From contig CALLZQ010000553.1 in the NCBI GenBank assembly GCA_937858255.1, positions 1 to 10,011 of the forward strand: a stretch of 10,011 nucleotides of DNA. The letters are read 5' to 3'. Source of the stretch: an uncultured Tabrizicola sp. GTDB taxonomy: Bacteria; Pseudomonadota; Alphaproteobacteria; Rhodobacterales; Rhodobacteraceae. Below the pieces are notes generated by a model. It was not told the DNA's origin. It saw nothing but the letters and a program-made list of their open reading frames with translations, and did no database searches. This document shows positions 6,022 to 10,011 of the stretch, piece after piece (the first letter of the stretch is position 1; each line of letters opens with the position of its first letter). The translations under genes and the position numbers were made by a program.

Positions 6022-7533
6022 TCACTTCACCTCGGGCAGTTGGTTGGCGGCGATATAGGCCGAGGGGTCATGCAGGGCGGCGGCGGTCGCCTCCATCCAG
6101 GTCAGCACGGGGCCAGAGAAGAGCGTCAGCGCCGCGAGCGCTGCGATCAGGCCAAAGGCGGCGGTAAAGGCCAGGCCCTGCGGCGCATGCTCGGGCGCCT
6201 CGGCCGGGGCGGCGGCATGGGCCTTCCAAAAGACGGTCGAACCGGCGCGGGCAAAGCCAAGGATGATGACCAGCGACGAGATCAGGATCACCGACCAGAT
6301 CAGCGGCGCCTGATCGCGCAGGGCCTGCATGACCAAAAGCTTGCCGACAAAGCCCGAGAGCGGCGGCATCCCGGCGGTGGCGATGGCCGAGACCATGAAG
6401 AGCCCGGCGATCACCCCCGCGCGATGGATCGGCGGCAGCGCCTCGGTCAGGCGGTCATGGGCGCGGCGCTGGGTGACCAGATCGACGATCAGGAACAGTG
6501 CAGCGCCGGCCAGCGTCGAATGCACCATGTAGTAGAGGGCGGCGGCTGTCGCGGCGGGGGTAAAGGCCGAGATGGCGATAAAGGCCGTGCCCATCGAGGC
6601 GATGGCGGCAAAGGCGGCAAGCCGCCCCAGCGTCGCGGCTCCCAGCACGCCAATGGCGCCGATGATCAGCGTGGCAATGGCGGCGGGCATCATCAGATCG
6701 GCGATCAGCGTGCCGGTGGCGGGGGTCGTCGGCGGGATCACCATCACCCCAAAGCGGATGGCGGCATAGGCGCCGATCTTGGTCATCACCGCAAAGAGCG
6801 CGGCCACCGGGCCGGGGGCATTGGCATAGGTTGCGGGCAGCCAGAATTGCAGCGGCACCAGCGCGCCCTTGACCGCAAAGACCAGCATCAGCATCACCGC
6901 CGCCACCCGAAAGAGGGCGACATCCCCCTCGGGCAGCATCTGCACCTTCACCGCCAGATCGGCGATGTTCAGCGTGCCGGTCACCGAATAGATCGTGGCC
7001 AGCGCGAACAGGAACAGCGATGAGCCGACAAGGTTGAAGGCCACATATTGCACGCCCGCCCGCAGCCGGTCCTTGCCGCCGCCATGGATCATCAGGCCAT
7101 AAGAGGCGATCAGCAGCACCTCGAAGAACACGAACAGGTTAAAGGCGTCGCCGGTCAAAAAGGCGCCGCAGATCCCCATCAGCTGGAACTGGAACAGGGC
7201 ATGGAAGTGCCGCCCCCGCGCATCCCAGTCCGACCCGATGGCATAGAGCTGCACCGCCAGCGCCAAGAGCGCCGTCAGCATCACCATCAGCGCCGAGAGC
7301 CGGTCCAGCATCAGCACGATGCCAAAGGGCGCGGGCCAGTTGCCAAGCAGATAGATCTCGGGCGCGGAAGTGCTGGCCGACCACAGCAGGGCGGCGGCGA
7401 TGGCCCCCAGCAGCAGCGTCGCCCCCAGCGAGAACACCCGCTGAAGCAGCAGATCGTTGCGCATCAACAGCGTAATGGCCGCCCCCATGATCGCGGGCAA
7501 AACCACCGGGGCAATGATCCAGTGGCCCATCAT
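6022..7533 (-). CDS. mnhD: Monovalent cation/H+ antiporter subunit D
   Basis: This 503-residue polytopic protein belongs to the NuoL/M/N-like antiporter family (proton_antipo_M domain) and is one of the two large ion-translocating subunits. Charged residues expected in membrane helices are present: Glu138 in FVFFEVL, Lys222 in FAVKGALVPLQFWLP, Lys252 in MTKIGAYA, and Lys398 in PPLSGFVGKL. The Glu and the first Lys match positions shown to be essential in Bacillus MrpD, as I recall. The start is ATG at 7533, overlapping the mnhC stop (ATGA); a second ATG at 7530 would give a TGATG junction. GGGAGAGG lies just upstream. The length is normal and no break in the frame is seen. Confidence 0.95.
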   Translation of the reverse strand: MMGHWIIAPVVLPAIMGAAITLLMRNDLLLQRVFSLGATLLLGAIAAALLWSASTSAPEIYLLGNWPAPFGIVLMLDRLSALMVMLTALLALAVQLYAIGSDWDARGRHFHALFQFQLMGICGAFLTGDAFNLFVFFEVLLIASYGLMIHGGGKDRLRAGVQYVAFNLVGSSLFLFALATIYSVTGTLNIADLAVKVQMLPEGDVALFRVAAVMLMLVFAVKGALVPLQFWLPATYANAPGPVAALFAVMTKIGAYAAIRFGVMVIPPTTPATGTLIADLMMPAAIATLIIGAIGVLGAATLGRLAAFAAIASMGTAFIAISAFTPAATAAALYYMVHSTLAGAALFLIVDLVTQRRAHDRLTEALPPIHRAGVIAGLFMVSAIATAGMPPLSGFVGKLLVMQALRDQAPLIWSVILISSLVIILGFARAGSTVFWKAHAAAPAEAPEHAPQGLAFTAAFGLIAALAALTLFSGPVLTWMEATAAALHDPSAYIAANQLPEVK

Positions 7534-7883
7534 TTCGCCTCTCCCTGCGTCTCGGCATCGGTTTCGGTCATGTCCACCCGGTCATGCCCGGCCTCCAGAT
7601 AGGCGCCAAGCGCCATCATCACGATCACGGCGGTCATGCCGAACGAGATGACGATGGCCGTCAGCACCAGCGCCTGGGGCAGCGGGTCGGTATAGGCATG
7701 GGCATGCTTGTCGATGATCGGGGGCAGGTTCGTGACCAGCCGCCCGGCGGCAAAGATGAACACGTTGACGGCGTAGGACAGCAGCGTCAGTCCGACGATG
7801 ACCGGAAAGGTCCTCTGGCGCAGCATCAGATAGACGCCGGCCGAGGTCAGCAGCCCAAGGGCCGAGGCGACAAGCAATTCCAT
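7530..7883 (-). CDS. mnhC: Monovalent cation/H+ antiporter subunit C
   Basis: This 117-residue NuoK-like subunit has three membrane segments and the conserved block TDPLPQALVLTAIVISFGMTA (about 65-85). The N-terminal half shows GVYLMLRQRTFPVIVGLTLLSYAVN, typical of MnhC/MrpC. A strong AGGAGG lies 7 nt before the ATG, inside the end of the A/B gene, and the ATG overlaps that gene's stop by one base (TGATG). The tail after residue 100 is hydrophilic and acidic. In Mrp complexes this subunit is part of the membrane module linking A and D. Confidence 0.94.
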   Translation of the reverse strand: MELLVASALGLLTSAGVYLMLRQRTFPVIVGLTLLSYAVNVFIFAAGRLVTNLPPIIDKHAHAYTDPLPQALVLTAIVISFGMTAVIVMMALGAYLEAGHDRVDMTETDAETQGEAK

Positions 7884-10011
7884 CAGCGGGCCTCCTGCGC
7901 GTCGAGATCGTCAAGGGAGCGGCCCTCGGACGGGTCAATGTCAAAGGGCTGGACGTTCACCGTCTCACCCGCCCGGAGCGCGATGCGCGACAGCGAGGCC
8001 AGCGACAGCATCACCGCCCCCAGAACGGTCAGGAACACGCCAAGGTCAAAGATCGCGGCGGTGGCCAGCTCAAACTCTTCGACCAGCGGCGGATGCACAT
8101 AGCCGAAGTCCGAGGTCATGAAGGGCATGCCGTTGAACCAGGCGCCGATGCCGGTGGCGGCGGCGGTCAGCACGCCGATGGCGATGAGGGCATGGTAGTC
8201 CACCCGCTGGCGCTGCTGGGTCCAGGCAAAGCCCGAGGCCATGTATTGCATCACGAGGGCAATCGAGACGATCAGCCCGGCGATGAAGCCGCCGCCCGGC
8301 ATGTTGTGGCCGCGCAAGAAGATGAACACCCCGACCATCAGCGCAATTGGCAGGATCAGCCGGGTCGCGACCACCAGCATCATCGGGTGGCGATCCCCGG
8401 CGCGACGCAGGTCCGGCGTCCATTTCAGCAGCCGGTCATTGGCCGGCCCGCCGCGCAAGAGCGCCTCGGTCAGCGCGTAGATCAGGATCGCGGCGATGCC
8501 CAGCACGGTGATCTCGCCAAAGGTATCATAGCCGCGGAAGTCTACGAGGATGACGTTGACGATATTGGTGCCGCCGCCCTCGGGCTTGGAATTGGCGATG
8601 TGGTAATCGGCAATGGTGGCAAAGGCGAAATCGCGGGTCATCAGCGCATAGGACAGCGCGGCGATGCCAAGGCCCGCGACGATGGCCACGCCCGCATCCC
8701 AGCCACGCCGGGCGGTGCTGCTCTCGACCGGGGTCGATTTGGGCAGGAAGTTCAGCGACAACAGCATCAGGATGACCGTCGCCACCTCCACTGAGATCTG
8801 GGTCAGCGCAAGGTCGGGGGCCGAGAAATAGGCGAACCCGACCGAGACCATCAGCCCGATGATCCCCACCAGAACCAGCGTCAGCAGGCGGTTGCGGTGG
8901 AAGATCACGATGGCGATGGTCGCCAGTACCAGCGACAGCCAGCCAAGAGCGGGGACGGGCGTGATCTCCATCAGCGCGCGCGCGCCGGGTTGGTGGGTGC
9001 CGGTGCGAAAGCCGTAATAGGCCGCCGCCGCGATGGCGACAGTGCCGATGGCGATATAGCGCGTCAGTGCGCCGTCATGCAGGCGGTCGGTGATCGCGCG
9101 GGCCAGACGGGCCAGCGGCTCGATAATGCCATCGAAAATGGCCTTGGCCTCAGGCCGGGGGGCCGCATTCCACATCGCCATCAACGGGCGGTGCAGGCCC
9201 AAGAGGATCAGGCCGCCGGCCACGGCCGCTGCCGACATCCACAGCGCCGGCGATTCAAGGCCGTGCCAGTGCTTGATATAGGATTGGACCGGCTCACCCG
9301 TCACGGCGCTGGCGGCGGCATCGACCAGCCATGCGGCCGAAGTCATCGGCATGAAACCGATGATGACCACCAGCACTGCCAGAAAGGCCGGTGCCGCCCA
9401 GAGGCCAAAGGGCGGGTCATGCGGGTGATGCGGATAGTCGTCGCGTACCGGGCCAAGGAAGCCATGGGCGATGAAGCGGAAGGAATAGGCGACAGAGAAC
9501 AGCGCGCCGATGGTCGCCAGCACCGGCATCAGCCAGTGATTGCCCGCCCAGACGGTGTGGACCGTCTCTTCCAGCATCATTTCCTTGGAGAGGAACCCGT
9601 TCAAGGGCGGGATCCCGGCCATCGACAGCGCCGCCACCGTGGCAAAGGTAAAGGTGATCGGCATCAGCGTCCTGAGGCCGCCGAGGCGTTTCAGATCGCG
9701 GGTATGGGTCTCGTGGTCGACGATGCCCGCGCTCATGAAGAGGGCGGCCTTGAAGGTGGCGTGGTTGATGATGTGGAACACCGCAACCGTCGCCGCCTCG
9801 GCCGTGCCAAAGCCCAAGAGCATGGTGATCAGGCCCAGATGGCTGACCGTTGAAAAGGCCAAGAGCGCCTTGAGGTCATCCTTGAACAAGGCAATCTTCG
9901 CGGCCATGACCATGGTGATCAGGCCGGTGGTCGCGACGATGTAGAACCACTCGGGCGTGCCGGCCAGCACCGGCCACATCCGCGCCATCAGGAACAGACC
10001 CGCCTTCACCA
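7883..10011 (-). CDS. mnhA: Fused antiporter subunit A/B, 5' end missing
   Basis: The open frame spans 709 codons at most and runs off the right edge. The first visible residues (VKAGLFLMARMWPVL) correspond to the conserved HSATMVKAG region of MrpA, so roughly the first third is missing and the GTG at 10009 is an internal Val. Numbering from that Val, the rest of the NuoL-like antiporter domain runs to about 230, with charged helix residues including Lys38, Lys47 and Lys87 (HATFKAALFMSAG). An MrpA C-terminal module follows (about 355-520), with APDLALTQISVEV (397-409) and DFRGYDTFGEI (490-500). Residues about 540-680 are an MrpB domain (FLRGHNMPGGGFIAGL). One gene thus replaces mrpA and mrpB, the arrangement of group-2 Mrp/Pha operons such as S. 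meliloti phaAB. The stop overlaps the mnhC start. Confidence 0.94.
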   Translation of the reverse strand, partial: VKAGLFLMARMWPVLAGTPEWFYIVATTGLITMVMAAKIALFKDDLKALLAFSTVSHLGLITMLLGFGTAEAATVAVFHIINHATFKAALFMSAGIVDHETHTRDLKRLGGLRTLMPITFTFATVAALSMAGIPPLNGFLSKEMMLEETVHTVWAGNHWLMPVLATIGALFSVAYSFRFIAHGFLGPVRDDYPHHPHDPPFGLWAAPAFLAVLVVIIGFMPMTSAAWLVDAAASAVTGEPVQSYIKHWHGLESPALWMSAAAVAGGLILLGLHRPLMAMWNAAPRPEAKAIFDGIIEPLARLARAITDRLHDGALTRYIAIGTVAIAAAAYYGFRTGTHQPGARALMEITPVPALGWLSLVLATIAIVIFHRNRLLTLVLVGIIGLMVSVGFAYFSAPDLALTQISVEVATVILMLLSLNFLPKSTPVESSTARRGWDAGVAIVAGLGIAALSYALMTRDFAFATIADYHIANSKPEGGGTNIVNVILVDFRGYDTFGEITVLGIAAILIYALTEALLRGGPANDRLLKWTPDLRRAGDRHPMMLVVATRLILPIALMVGVFIFLRGHNMPGGGFIAGLIVSIALVMQYMASGFAWTQQRQRVDYHALIAIGVLTAAATGIGAWFNGMPFMTSDFGYVHPPLVEEFELATAAIFDLGVFLTVLGAVMLSLASLSRIALRAGETVNVQPFDIDPSEGRSLDDLDAQEAR

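Noticed and set aside
5896..7023. Plus-strand open frame (375 codons), extremely rich in Gly, His, Arg and Gln
   Set aside because: It mirrors hydrophobic membrane-protein codons of mnhD on the other strand; the composition is what antisense reading of such genes gives.
8897..9853. Plus-strand open frame (318 codons) opposite the A/B antiporter gene
   Set aside because: It is an antisense shadow with the same Gly/Arg/His/Gln-rich composition and no recognisable domain.
10007..10009. GTG as a start codon for the A/B antiporter gene
   Set aside because: The residue is the conserved Val of the MrpA MVKAG segment and lies deep inside the antiporter domain; the real start is beyond the edge.

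Overview
The window is GC-rich, gene-dense bacterial DNA. Protein wording and gene order point to an alphaproteobacterium, most likely Rhodobacteraceae. The main clues are a DsbD-domain protein divergent from YqgE/AlgH, a bidomain ALDH16-type aldehyde dehydrogenase next to a long DeoC, and a group-2 Mrp/Pha antiporter operon with fused A and B subunits. The family assignment is inferred from recalled family patterns; no search was run.

Layout. (1) 1-691, minus: 5' part of an exported protein with a DsbD N-terminal-like domain, cut by the left edge. (2) 692-804: short divergent intergenic region with a weak promoter candidate and a clear Shine-Dalgarno for yqgE. (3) 805-1368, plus: yqgE/algH, the only plus-strand gene. 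(4) 1384-4729, minus: deoC followed after 4 nt by a 779-residue ALDH16-type dehydrogenase. DeoC cleaves deoxyribose 5-phosphate to acetaldehyde and glyceraldehyde 3-phosphate, and the dehydrogenase could plausibly oxidise the acetaldehyde. (5) 4730-4818: an 89-nt gap with a possible leader hairpin over the deoC ribosome-binding site and most of a perfect TGACC-N4-GGTCA palindrome, which runs 3 nt into the end of mnhG. (6) 4819-10011, minus: a tightly packed Mrp/Mnh/Pha cation/proton antiporter operon in the order A(B)-C-D-E-F-G, with the start of the fused A/B gene beyond the right edge.

The antiporter genes overlap or nearly abut (ATGA/TGATG junctions, 1-9 nt gaps), as expected for a co-translated membrane complex that exchanges cytoplasmic Na+ or K+ for external H+. 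All genes appear intact apart from the two cut by the edges. No RNA gene, mobile element, CRISPR array or long repeat was seen. There is no gene-free stretch over 300 bases.

Nothing here is convincingly an undescribed system. The points most worth following are the deoC-ALDH16 pair, both of whose products resemble animal DERA and ALDH16A1, and the palindrome and hairpin in front of that pair.
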